Shown: one piece after another, positions 1-5,376 of the stretch
How positions within the stretch are numbered: the first letter of the stretch is position 1
Layout: each line of letters begins with the position of its first letter
Source of the DNA: Blastocatellia bacterium
GTDB lineage: Bacteria; Acidobacteriota; Blastocatellia; Chloracidobacteriales; JADJPF01
Reading direction: 5' to 3'
DNA length: 5,532 nucleotides
Assembly: GCA_016789295.1 (NCBI GenBank)
Contig: JAEUQL010000039.1
Span: 1 to 5,532 of the forward strand
Notes under the pieces: model-generated
The model's database searches: none
The model's input: the letters and a program-made list of their open reading frames with translations, nothing else
What the model was told of the DNA's origin: nothing
Translations under genes and position numbers: made by a program

Positions 1-470
1 ATGGTAGTGGCAGTGCAGATCTTCGTGATGCTCGTGTTGAGTCGATAAAAAACAGCAAACTTCAGCTATATGTAGACTTTGCAGGACGTGTAAAATCTCA
101 AGCTCGTGGAAAGCAGATAGGGTTTGACTACACGGCTGATCCAGATATTGGAGTCAGTTTGAAAGATCGTTTGCAGTTTGTGGTAGAGCCTTCTGCCAAA
201 GGCTTTCAACTTCGAGTAGTGCCGAAGAAACTGAACATGCACCTGGACATAGTAGTTCGTGTTCCCATGATTGGAAAAGACGTCAACAGCTCTCGCGATG
301 TTGAAATCGATTCTACTGCAATTATAAAACCTATAGATCTTCCTACAGTATTAAGTCCAAACGTGACATTTGGTAAAAATAGAAAGCTGGTATTAAAAAA
401 TTTCTATTACAGAGCTGAAAGTGACAGAATGCAGTTTGCTGCAGATCTAAACTTTGAGCAGAAAGAGTAG
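1..470 (+). CDS. 3' end of an unrecognised beta-rich protein (partial)
   Basis: The frame is open from position 3 to the TAG at 468-470 and gives 155 residues with no in-frame stop, so the gene begins left of the window. A TTG at 159 could be read as a start, but the coding pattern continues unbroken upstream of it, so I do not use it. The protein shows many short alternating hydrophobic/polar stretches (for example LQLYVDFAGRV, LQFVVEP, LDIVVRVPMI, MQFAADLNF), as expected of an extended beta-sheet protein. The visible part has no membrane helix, no cysteine and no catalytic motif I recognise. The look is loosely like lipid-binding or envelope-associated beta proteins (TULIP, DUF2993 or DUF4403 style), but that is only an impression and I assign no function. 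It converges on mnmE with a 21-bp gap and is on the opposite strand from every other gene here. Confidence 0.8.
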   Translation, partial: GSGSADLRDARVESIKNSKLQLYVDFAGRVKSQARGKQIGFDYTADPDIGVSLKDRLQFVVEPSAKGFQLRVVPKKLNMHLDIVVRVPMIGKDVNSSRDVEIDSTAIIKPIDLPTVLSPNVTFGKNRKLVLKNFYYRAESDRMQFAADLNFEQKE

Positions 471-491
471 GCTATTTCAAGATATCTCTAT

Positions 492-1877
492 CTACTTTCC
501 TATACAAAATGTAGCAAAGATCTTGCCTAAAATATCTTCTATAGTAGTTTCACCTGTAATCTCACCCAGGTGTTTGAGTGCGTTGTGGAGGTGATAAAGG
601 GCAACTTCTTCGGAATAGCCTTCACGCAGGCGTGTCAGTGCATACTGCATCTGTTCAATAGTGTTGTTTACTAGGTCAAAGTGTCGAGCATCAAGAATAA
701 GCGTGTCTTCGTGGCTTTCTATTCTTTTATCAATAAAATGTGCGGTAATTCTATCTTGTAGAATATCTATACCTTCAAAAGTTTTAGCAGAAACTTTGAC
801 TATATTGTCTTTGTCAAACTCTTCAGATATGGAAGCTAAGTCGATATGCTGTTGAAGGTCTATTTTGTTTAGTACCAGAATAGCTGGAGAATAAGTCTGT
901 TTGCAGTAAGAGATCAGTTGCAGGTCATCATTTGTCAAAGTGCAAGAAGTGTCGAGTATATGTAAGACTAGATCTGCATCTGCAATAGCAGCATAACTAC
1001 GCTCAATTCCAAGTTTTTCTACTATATCGCCAGCTTCACGAATTCCAGCCGTGTCTACAAGTTTAACAGGGATACCTCCAATGCTAGCAGTTTCAATAAG
1101 GCTGTCTCTAGTCGTTCCGGGAATATCTGTTACTATAGCTCGATCCTGTTGGAGTAAAGAGTTGAAAAGACTTGATTTACCAACGTTTGGCCGACCAATC
1201 AGAGCCAATTTAAAACCTTCACGTACTATGCGGCCAGTGTTATAGCTTTTTGCCAATCTTTCAAGGCGTTGAATCAATTGGGAGATCTGTAGCTCCAAGG
1301 CATCTATAGAATCTGTGTCTAAAACTTCTTCAACAAATTCGACACTAGATTCTAGATGAACAATTATCTTCAAAAGCTCTTCTTTGATAGGTTGAAGGTA
1401 GCGGGAAAGTTCACCTTTTAGCTGTCTAGAAGCAAGTTTTGCTTGGTATTCTGTTTGAGAATCTATTAGATCACGGACGGCTTCAGCTTGGGTCAAGTCT
1501 ATACGGCCATTGACAAAAGCTCTAAAAGTAAATTCACCAGGACTTGCAGTTCTAGCACCTAGCTTGAGGCAGGCTTTCAGTAGTTGGCTTAATATATAAG
1601 GGCTTCCATGACAGCTTATCTCTACTACATCTTCTCCTGTGTAAGATTTTGGAGCAGAGAAATAGATTGCTACAGCTTCATCTAAAAACTCTCCATCTGC
1701 AGGGTTGTAGATCTGAATGAGTTGAGCGCGATGAGATGAGTTAAAACTGTTTTTGGGAGCTAGTTTTGTAGCTATATCTTTTGCTAGAGAGCCACTAATA
1801 CGAACTACACCTATACCTGCACGTCCTATTGGTGTTGAAATTGCTGCTATGGTGTCATCTAAGAAAAGAAGGGACAT
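492..1877 (-). CDS. mnmE: tRNA uridine-5-carboxymethylaminomethyl modification GTPase MnmE (TrmE)
   Basis: MnmE works with MnmG in the cytoplasm to place the carboxymethylaminomethyl (or aminomethyl) group at C5 of wobble uridine 34 in certain tRNAs, using a folate one-carbon unit and GTP hydrolysis. The 461 residues match the usual family length. The N-terminal folate-binding domain (about 1-120) opens with DTIAAISTPIGRAGIGVVR and includes GEFTFRAFVNGR at 114-125. A helical domain follows, with a G domain of about 215-380 inserted in it. In the G domain I see the P-loop GRPNVGKSS (228-236), the switch segment TDIPGTTRD (250-258), DTAG (275-278), NKID (337-340) and SAK (363-365). E287 aligns with the catalytic glutamate of E. 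coli MnmE (E282). The C-terminus is FCIGK, the conserved Cys-x-Gly-Lys end. All key residues are present. The ATG at 1877 gives the expected N-terminus, although no Shine-Dalgarno sequence is obvious before it. It is the last gene of the operon, 50 bp after jag. Confidence 0.98.
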   Translation of the reverse strand: MSLLFLDDTIAAISTPIGRAGIGVVRISGSLAKDIATKLAPKNSFNSSHRAQLIQIYNPADGEFLDEAVAIYFSAPKSYTGEDVVEISCHGSPYILSQLLKACLKLGARTASPGEFTFRAFVNGRIDLTQAEAVRDLIDSQTEYQAKLASRQLKGELSRYLQPIKEELLKIIVHLESSVEFVEEVLDTDSIDALELQISQLIQRLERLAKSYNTGRIVREGFKLALIGRPNVGKSSLFNSLLQQDRAIVTDIPGTTRDSLIETASIGGIPVKLVDTAGIREAGDIVEKLGIERSYAAIADADLVLHILDTSCTLTNDDLQLISYCKQTYSPAILVLNKIDLQQHIDLASISEEFDKDNIVKVSAKTFEGIDILQDRITAHFIDKRIESHEDTLILDARHFDLVNNTIEQMQYALTRLREGYSEEVALYHLHNALKHLGEITGETTIEDILGKIFATFCIGK

Positions 1878-1888
1878 GCTACTTTATT

Positions 1889-1922
1889 GAGAAGCTGAAG
1901 GTATGTTGGCCTTCAGCTTTTT
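1889..1922 (+). terminator. Stem-loop between jag and mnmE; terminator-like on the + strand
   Basis: AAGCTGAAGG (1892-1901) and CCTTCAGCTT (1910-1919) form a perfect 10-bp inverted repeat with an 8-nt loop. On the + strand the stem can extend by one A-T and two G-T pairs and runs into TTTTT (1918-1922), so it resembles an intrinsic terminator for transcripts moving rightward, antisense to mnmE. On the minus strand, the operon direction, the stem is preceded by an A-run and has no U-run after it. There it would act as a leader or intercistronic hairpin just before mnmE rather than as a canonical terminator. Roughly half the stem bases are G or C. The structure is certain as sequence; the function is inferred. 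Confidence 0.5.
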
Positions 1923-1927
1923 GTTGA

Positions 1928-2386
1928 TCAATTTGCTAAAAATACAATAACCTTTCTGTCTTCGCCTTCACCTTGGCTTTCGGTTTTGATATCTGTCTGC
2001 TCTGCAAGAGCAACGTGGACGATGCGTCTTTCTAGTGGGGTCATAGGTTCAAAGGTAAAAGGTCGTTTTGTAGCTCTAACACGCTCTGCCGCGTGTTGAG
2101 CCATCAATGTTAATTCCTTTTCACGCATCTTACGATAGCCTTCAGAATCGAAATTTATCTTAATTCGTGAAGGTATATGTCGGCCAAGTATTTTGGTAGC
2201 AAGATATTCTAAGGCATTCAGTAGTTCGCCATTGTGCCCAAGTAGTAGCGGGATATCGTTACCTCTTATCTCTACATCTACTTGGTCATCATAAGTACTT
2301 ACGTCTACAGAAAGTTCTAGACCTGAGTATTCGATAATTGTATTAACAAACTCATCCAAGCTATCGGCTGCTGCTTGATCTGACAT
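1928..2386 (-). CDS. jag: KH-R3H RNA-binding protein, Jag/KhpB family, short form
   Basis: This is a predicted cytoplasmic single-stranded RNA-binding protein of 152 residues. An acidic N-terminus of about 20 residues leads into a KH-type domain (about 25-85), whose GxxG loop is GHNG at 50-53, followed by the helix ELLNALEYLATKIL. A helical stretch YRKMREKELTLMAQHAAERV comes next. The R3H domain (about 100-150) carries the R-x3-H signature in LERRIVHVAL, with R120 and H124. Gram-positive KhpB/Jag proteins are usually over 200 residues because of a separate Jag_N domain; that domain is absent here. In Firmicutes KhpB pairs with KhpA and affects cell division and elongation; its role in Gram-negative-like bacteria is poorly defined. 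The ATG at 2386 lies inside the yidC end (26-bp overlap) and is preceded by GGAG (2396-2399) with a 9-nt spacer, suggesting translational coupling to YidC synthesis. Family assignment is firm; the exact role is not. Confidence 0.95.
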   Translation of the reverse strand: MSDQAAADSLDEFVNTIIEYSGLELSVDVSTYDDQVDVEIRGNDIPLLLGHNGELLNALEYLATKILGRHIPSRIKINFDSEGYRKMREKELTLMAQHAAERVRATKRPFTFEPMTPLERRIVHVALAEQTDIKTESQGEGEDRKVIVFLAN

Positions 2387-4196
2387 CGGCTAAATCTCCA
2401 GTCTTTGCTGTATTTTTATTATCTGTTGAGTTTTTCTTTGTTTTTGCGTCTGCAGGAGGTTTCTGGTCTTGAGAAGGCTCCTCCGTCATCTTGTTGATGA
2501 TTAGTTGCTGTGCAATACCTATGATGTTACCGAACATCCAGTAAAGCACAAGACCACTTGGAGCATTGGCAAAAAAGAAGACAAGGAAAACTACTGGCAT
2601 TACAAATGAAGTAATAATCTTCTGCATCTTCTGTGCAGGATCGCTAGGAGTTGGTGTCAAAGCTGTTGCTCCCATCATCGAAAGTGTCATGATGATAGGA
2701 AGAATCCAGGTTTTGTCTGCTGCAGCTAGATCTTTTATCCAGAAGATAAAAGGTGAATGTCTAATATCTAGTGATATAGAGAGAAAGATGAAAAAGGCCC
2801 AAAAGATAGGCATTTGAAGAAACAGTGGTAAGCAACCAGAGATTGGGTTACCTTCTTTCATAAGCCTCATCTGCTCCATCTGTAGCTCCATCATCTTTGG
2901 GTCATCTTTTTTGAGATTCTTCATCTTTTCTTGAATCTCTTTCATCTTGGGCTGCAGCTTTACAGTTTTCTTCATAGCTACAGAGCTTTTCCACTTGAGC
3001 GGAAAGAAGAACATATTGACGATGAAAGTAAGTAAGATAATTGCTAGGCCATAGTTATTTGTAAACTTGTAAAAGAGCTTCAGCATCAGGTCAAGAGCTG
3101 GAATAATTGGCTTAACGACTATAGAGAAAAAGCCATAATCGATCAAATCTTCAAGATCGACTCGATGATTAAGTTTTGCTGAAGCTTCATAGAGAAGCTC
3201 ACGGTCTTTCGGCCCAATAAAGACTTTGTAAGATTCTTTGTTAACTACTGGAAGTTGAACAGAGAGGAGGTGTTTGTAGACCTCTTTTCCATCAACCGTG
3301 TCTTTGTAGAAATCGTTGAAGATTGCGGCTTTCTGAACCTCTTTCGGTGGCACTACGGTCATTACAAAATAGTGATCAGATGCACCTATCCAGCTTATAT
3401 CTCCTGTAAAATCACGTTGTTTATCTGGTGGAGCACTGCGGTGCTCAAGGCTACTACCTGTCAAGTAGTTGACTTTATTATTCCCTGTTTCAACTATAAC
3501 TTGCTGTGGAGTATTGATGTAAGTGTCAATAGTCTTGACAGACTGGTCACCAAAATTGGGGCCTATGATCAAGTTGGTCTCTAAAGATTGTTTGTTGATG
3601 CTGGCTTCAACTTCTATATCAAACAAGTAGTTGTCGGCATCAAAGTTGAATTTCTTTACAACGACCAGACCTGAAGAATCTTGAAGCTTAAATAGGAGAG
3701 ACTGCTTTTGACCTTTTTCTATCTGTATAGTGTCATTAGTTGATTCTACCAGATAGTAAGAATTGTTAAGTTTTTTGGTAAGGTCAGGGTTTTGATTTAC
3801 CTCAAGACGTAACGGAGCACCAACTTTCTGTATACCTTCAGCAGATATAAGTTCAAGAGTTTTGTAATCACTGGCCAGAATTTGGCGTCCATTGGGCATC
3901 TTTTTTATAGAGAATGACTTGAGTACTCCACCTTTATTGTCAAAAACTGCTTTCCAGAGAGGTGTTTCAACGCTTATGTTTCTTGGAGGTGCTGTTTCAA
4001 CAGCCACAGCTTGGGTAGTTGTTTCTGAAGTTGGAGTTGTTTGTGGTTGAACAGGCTGGCTACTGTTTTGCTGAGCAGGTTGTTGTTGTTGAGCTGTTGG
4101 CTTTGTTGGTGCAGGGTAGAAACGGCTCATAGCGTACTGCCAACCAGCAAGTATCGCAAAAGAGACTACAATAAAGACTATAAAGCGCTTTTCCAT
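2361..4196 (-). CDS. yidC: Membrane protein insertase YidC (Oxa1 family, long Gram-negative form)
   Basis: YidC inserts and folds inner-membrane proteins, alone or with SecYEG. Started at the ATG at 4196, it has 611 residues. Domains in order: membrane anchor (about 5-22, after MEKR), Pro/Gln/Thr-rich linker (about 28-65), periplasmic P1-type beta domain (about 75-345), amphipathic helix region (about 350-378), then the conserved core. The core has TM2 at about 382-400, a charged cytoplasmic hairpin at about 402-450 (LQPKMKEIQEKM), GCLPLFLQMPIFWAFF at 454-469, and further membrane helices at about 497-513, 530-543 and 547-566, including PSGLVLYWMFGN. The C-terminal tail (about 570-611) is polar and charged. 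At the usual groove arginine (E. coli R366) I align N394 in FIVNMFFFPL. A GTG at 4232 would add 12 residues (MSQSQGRFYKLV). I prefer 4196 because MEKRFIV matches the normal start of the family, although the AAGGAAGG at 4212-4219 sits 15 nt away, which is long. Confidence 0.97.
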   Translation of the reverse strand: MEKRFIVFIVVSFAILAGWQYAMSRFYPAPTKPTAQQQQPAQQNSSQPVQPQTTPTSETTTQAVAVETAPPRNISVETPLWKAVFDNKGGVLKSFSIKKMPNGRQILASDYKTLELISAEGIQKVGAPLRLEVNQNPDLTKKLNNSYYLVESTNDTIQIEKGQKQSLLFKLQDSSGLVVVKKFNFDADNYLFDIEVEASINKQSLETNLIIGPNFGDQSVKTIDTYINTPQQVIVETGNNKVNYLTGSSLEHRSAPPDKQRDFTGDISWIGASDHYFVMTVVPPKEVQKAAIFNDFYKDTVDGKEVYKHLLSVQLPVVNKESYKVFIGPKDRELLYEASAKLNHRVDLEDLIDYGFFSIVVKPIIPALDLMLKLFYKFTNNYGLAIILLTFIVNMFFFPLKWKSSVAMKKTVKLQPKMKEIQEKMKNLKKDDPKMMELQMEQMRLMKEGNPISGCLPLFLQMPIFWAFFIFLSISLDIRHSPFIFWIKDLAAADKTWILPIIMTLSMMGATALTPTPSDPAQKMQKIITSFVMPVVFLVFFFANAPSGLVLYWMFGNIIGIAQQLIINKMTEEPSQDQKPPADAKTKKNSTDNKNTAKTGDLADVRSSSSR

Positions 4197-4221
4197 GACT
4201 AGTTTATAAAACCTTCCTTGA

Positions 4222-4244
4222 CTTTGAGACACTTCTTCTCAAAG
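4222..4244 (-). promoter_or_regulatory. Intercistronic hairpin before yidC
   Basis: CTTTGAGA and TCTCAAAG form a perfect 8-bp inverted repeat with a 7-nt loop in the 63-bp spacer between the yidD stop and the preferred yidC start. On the minus-strand RNA the loop carries the alternative GTG codon (4230-4232), and the stem lies just before the purine-rich AAGGAAGG. No U-run follows, so it does not look like a terminator. It may shape translation initiation of yidC or be a processing site; this is inference. Confidence 0.35.
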
Positions 4245-4259
4245 AACGTTAAACCGAGA

Positions 4260-4454
4260 CTATTTTACAGGATCGTACCCTCCAGGATGAAAAGGGTGGC
4301 ATTTTAGAAGACGGCGCAATCCCAGATAGCTGCCACGAATGAGGCCATACCGCTCTATTGCTTCAAAAGTATATTGTGAACAGGTAGGAGTGAAGCGACA
4401 AGCAGGAGGCAGCATGGGCGAAATTAGTAACTGGTAACTACTTATCAAAAACAT
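4260..4454 (-). CDS. yidD: Membrane protein insertion efficiency factor YidD
   Basis: YidD is a small inner-membrane-associated protein thought to help YidC insert membrane proteins. The 64 residues match the family core: an amphipathic N-terminal helix (MFLISSYQLLISPMLPP), the cysteine motif CRFTPTCSQY at 19-28, EAIERYG at 31-37, a basic GLRRLLKC stretch, and the signature CHPFHPGGYDPV at 52-63. All three conserved cysteines (19, 25, 52) are present. The same frame is open upstream to 4625, but that part lies over rnpA and has no YidD similarity. The ATG at 4454 is therefore chosen. It lies 5 nt after the rnpA stop codon with AGGA touching it, so translation probably depends on ribosomes finishing rnpA. 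yidC follows 63 bp downstream. Confidence 0.95.
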   Translation of the reverse strand: MFLISSYQLLISPMLPPACRFTPTCSQYTFEAIERYGLIRGSYLGLRRLLKCHPFHPGGYDPVK

Positions 4455-4459
4455 TCCTA

Positions 4460-4837
4460 TTACTTTTGGGAATGTTGGAGTAGAGAGAGGAGCCTCGAAA
4501 ACTCGATCTCCGCCTCTGTGTAAGCAGCTCTGACAAGAGGCTTCTTGGCATTGATCACCAAGTCGTACTTCTTGATCACTGCCATCTTCTGCTGCCTGAA
4601 AACCTCTCTCAAGATCCTCTTGCATCTATTTCTCTGAACTGCGTTCCCAACCTTCTTTGTTACAGTCACTCCAAACCGAGAAAGCGGTTGGGAGGATGCT
4701 AGCGCAAAGAGGGTGAATAAATGAGAGTTAAAACGTTGCCCCTTTTCGTAAACAGATTTGAACTGGTGTGAACACAACAGCCGCTCATCTTTTCTGTAGA
4801 AAAATCTGCAGGGGCGTAATCTATTTTCCTGCTCCAC
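4460..4837 (-). CDS. rnpA: Ribonuclease P protein component RnpA
   Basis: RnpA is the basic protein subunit that assists the catalytic RNA of RNase P in removing 5' leaders from pre-tRNAs. The 125 residues fit the family. The N-terminal part has RLLCSHQFKSVYEKGQRF (19-36), the region that forms the central cleft, then SRFGVTVTKKVGNAV (53-67) and the signature RNRCKRILREVFR (69-81), which includes the conserved RNR box. Y91-D92-L93-V94-I95 corresponds to the usual YDxVxx strand. The start is a GTG at 4837, with the strong ribosome-binding sequence AGAGAGG (4843-4849) 5 nt ahead. An ATG overlapping it (4839) is in another frame and gives no RnpA sequence. The first 18 residues before the conserved part are somewhat long but ordinary for the family. 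It is followed within 5 nt by yidD and separated from rpmH by an unusually long 318-bp gap. Confidence 0.96.
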   Translation of the reverse strand: MEQENRLRPCRFFYRKDERLLCSHQFKSVYEKGQRFNSHLFTLFALASSQPLSRFGVTVTKKVGNAVQRNRCKRILREVFRQQKMAVIKKYDLVINAKKPLVRAAYTEAEIEFSRLLSLLQHSQK

Positions 4838-4842
4838 ATAAA

Positions 4843-4849
4843 CCTCTCT
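4843..4849 (-). promoter_or_regulatory. Ribosome-binding site deciding the rnpA GTG start
   Basis: The minus-strand RNA reads AGAGAGG 5 nt before the GTG at 4837, a good Shine-Dalgarno match that supports this start. It may be masked: CTCTC on the RNA (complement of 4861-4865) can pair with GAGAG (complement of 4844-4848), and three A-U pairs extend the stem beyond a single bulged G, closing a 12-nt loop. Confidence 0.7.
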
Positions 4850-4880
4850 GTCATAAATAAGAGAGTTTTTTAGTCATCTT

Positions 4881-4894
4881 GTTCATTAATGAAC
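4881..4894. repeat. Perfect 14-bp palindrome GTTCATTAATGAAC upstream of rnpA
   Basis: The 14 bases equal their own reverse complement. It lies 44-57 bp before the rnpA start and 13 bp from a second, shorter dyad, GTGAAGTTCAC (4908-4918), which shares the half-site GTTCA. The pair looks like binding sites for a dimeric regulator. I cannot name the regulator. Confidence 0.55.
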
Positions 4895-4907
4895 TTGAAA
4901 AACTACC

Positions 4908-4918
4908 GTGAAGTTCAC
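4908..4918. repeat. Second dyad GTGAAGTTCAC upstream of rnpA
   Basis: GTGAA and TTCAC flank one central base in an 11-bp dyad. The GTTCA core is shared with the palindrome at 4881-4894. Centre-to-centre distance is about 25 bp, between two and two and a half helical turns. It is short enough to occur by chance on its own; the proximity to the longer palindrome is what makes it notable. Confidence 0.35.
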
Positions 4919-5155
4919 ACTTTCAACAAGGTCTGACTCTGCTGCACATTGCACGAGCCTATAGATAACCTCTCCTGCACTCTTTGGATATTTGATATAT
5001 CACCCGTTACCGTCTATAAACAGGCAGTCGATAGTGTGAGGTTTAACTACTTAAGCCTACCTTTCTGTTCAAAACCATCAAGCAGTTGCAAACATCAACT
5101 TCTATGTCTGTCGAAAAGCTGTCAAGTGGAGTAGAACAGAGACTGCAGGAAGGTT

Positions 5156-5299
5156 TTAGTAATGTGCTGGAGTTAGACGCTTACGACCTTTAGCACGTCT
5201 TCTCTTCAGAACCAATCTGCCACCTTTGGTACTCATTCTCTGTCTGAAGCCGTGGGTCTTTGCGCGACGGCGGTTGTTGGGCTGAAAAGTCCGTTTCAT
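5156..5299 (-). CDS. rpmH: 50S ribosomal protein L34
   Basis: L34 is a small, very basic protein of the large ribosomal subunit. The 47 residues begin MKRTFQPNNRRRAKTHGFR, continue with RMSTKGGRLVLKRRRAKGRK and end RLTPAHY. This is the complete L34 signature (MKRTFQPN, HGFRxRM, TKGGR, RRRAKGR) at nearly the usual length of 44-46. The ATG at 5299 is preceded by AAGGAG (complement of 5308-5313) with an 8-nt spacer, a strong ribosome-binding site, and the stop is TAA (5156-5158). It is the first gene of the rpmH-rnpA-yidD-yidC-jag-mnmE cluster and has its own likely promoter at 5347-5376. The gene is easy to overlook because it is so short. Confidence 0.98.
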   Translation of the reverse strand: MKRTFQPNNRRRAKTHGFRQRMSTKGGRLVLKRRRAKGRKRLTPAHY

Positions 5300-5307
5300 T
5301 ATCTTAA

Positions 5308-5313
5308 CTCCTT
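5308..5313 (-). promoter_or_regulatory. rpmH ribosome-binding site
   Basis: AAGGAG on the minus strand, 8 nt before the rpmH ATG. It is the best Shine-Dalgarno sequence in the window and fixes the start of this short gene. Confidence 0.85.
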
Positions 5314-5346
5314 AATGTGATCTATTTCATTTACTAGAAAAGGTGA

Positions 5347-5376
5347 AGAATACAAGATCTAGAAAGTTTAAGTCAA
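5347..5376 (-). promoter_or_regulatory. Putative sigma-70-type promoter of rpmH
   Basis: On the minus strand, TTGACT (5371-5376; 5 of 6 consensus bases) and TATTCT (5347-5352; 4 of 6) are separated by 18 bp. Transcription would start near 5340, giving a leader of about 40 nt with the AAGGAG ribosome-binding site. The -35 box overlaps the TGA stop (5373-5375) of the gene before rpmH. This is a match to the E. coli consensus, not proof of use in this organism. Confidence 0.5.

Larger units (their letters stand above)
4838..5155. other. 318-bp rpmH-rnpA intergenic region, no gene seen
   Basis: All three minus-strand frames contain early stops and lack plausible starts. The one longer + strand frame (4949-5134, TTG start, 61 codons) resembles no family, so I treat the stretch as noncoding. 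I see no tRNA, tmRNA, SRP RNA or RNase P RNA signature. No clear intrinsic terminator follows rpmH. It holds a perfect 14-bp palindrome (4881-4894), a second dyad (4908-4918), a hairpin AGGTTTAA/TTAAGCCT (5039-5058), a nested weak stem (4929-4971), and TTGACA on the minus strand (5120-5125) without a convincing -10 partner. A second promoter for rnpA or a structured leader is plausible but unproven. Confidence 0.6.

Noticed and set aside
461..499. Imperfect inverted repeat (GAAAG..TAG / CTACTTTC) over the convergent stop codons
   Set aside because: It has a bulge, a 21-nt loop and no T-run on either strand, too weak to call a terminator.
3431..3446. Perfect hairpin GAGCAC/GTGCTC with a 4-nt loop
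   Set aside because: It is inside the yidC coding sequence with no U-run or regulatory context; six pairs can arise by chance.
3255..3584. 109-codon + strand frame antisense to yidC
   Set aside because: It lies wholly within the conserved yidC periplasmic domain region on the opposite strand and has no recognisable protein pattern.
4455..4625. Open frame upstream of the yidD ATG giving a 121-residue version
   Set aside because: The added 57 residues lie over rnpA in another frame and show no YidD features; the conserved protein starts at MFLISSYQ.
4961..4970. DnaA-box-like TTATCTATA on the minus strand
   Set aside because: It matches TTATCCACA at only 7 of 9 positions and is not in a cluster; I see no support for an origin here.
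5097..5125. TTGACA -35-like element after rpmH
   Set aside because: No acceptable -10 hexamer lies 16-18 bp downstream (it reads GAAGTT at 17), so I do not call a promoter.
4949..5134. 61-codon + strand frame in the rpmH-rnpA gap
   Set aside because: It starts with TTG, has no ribosome-binding site or family resemblance, and looks like a chance open frame in noncoding DNA.
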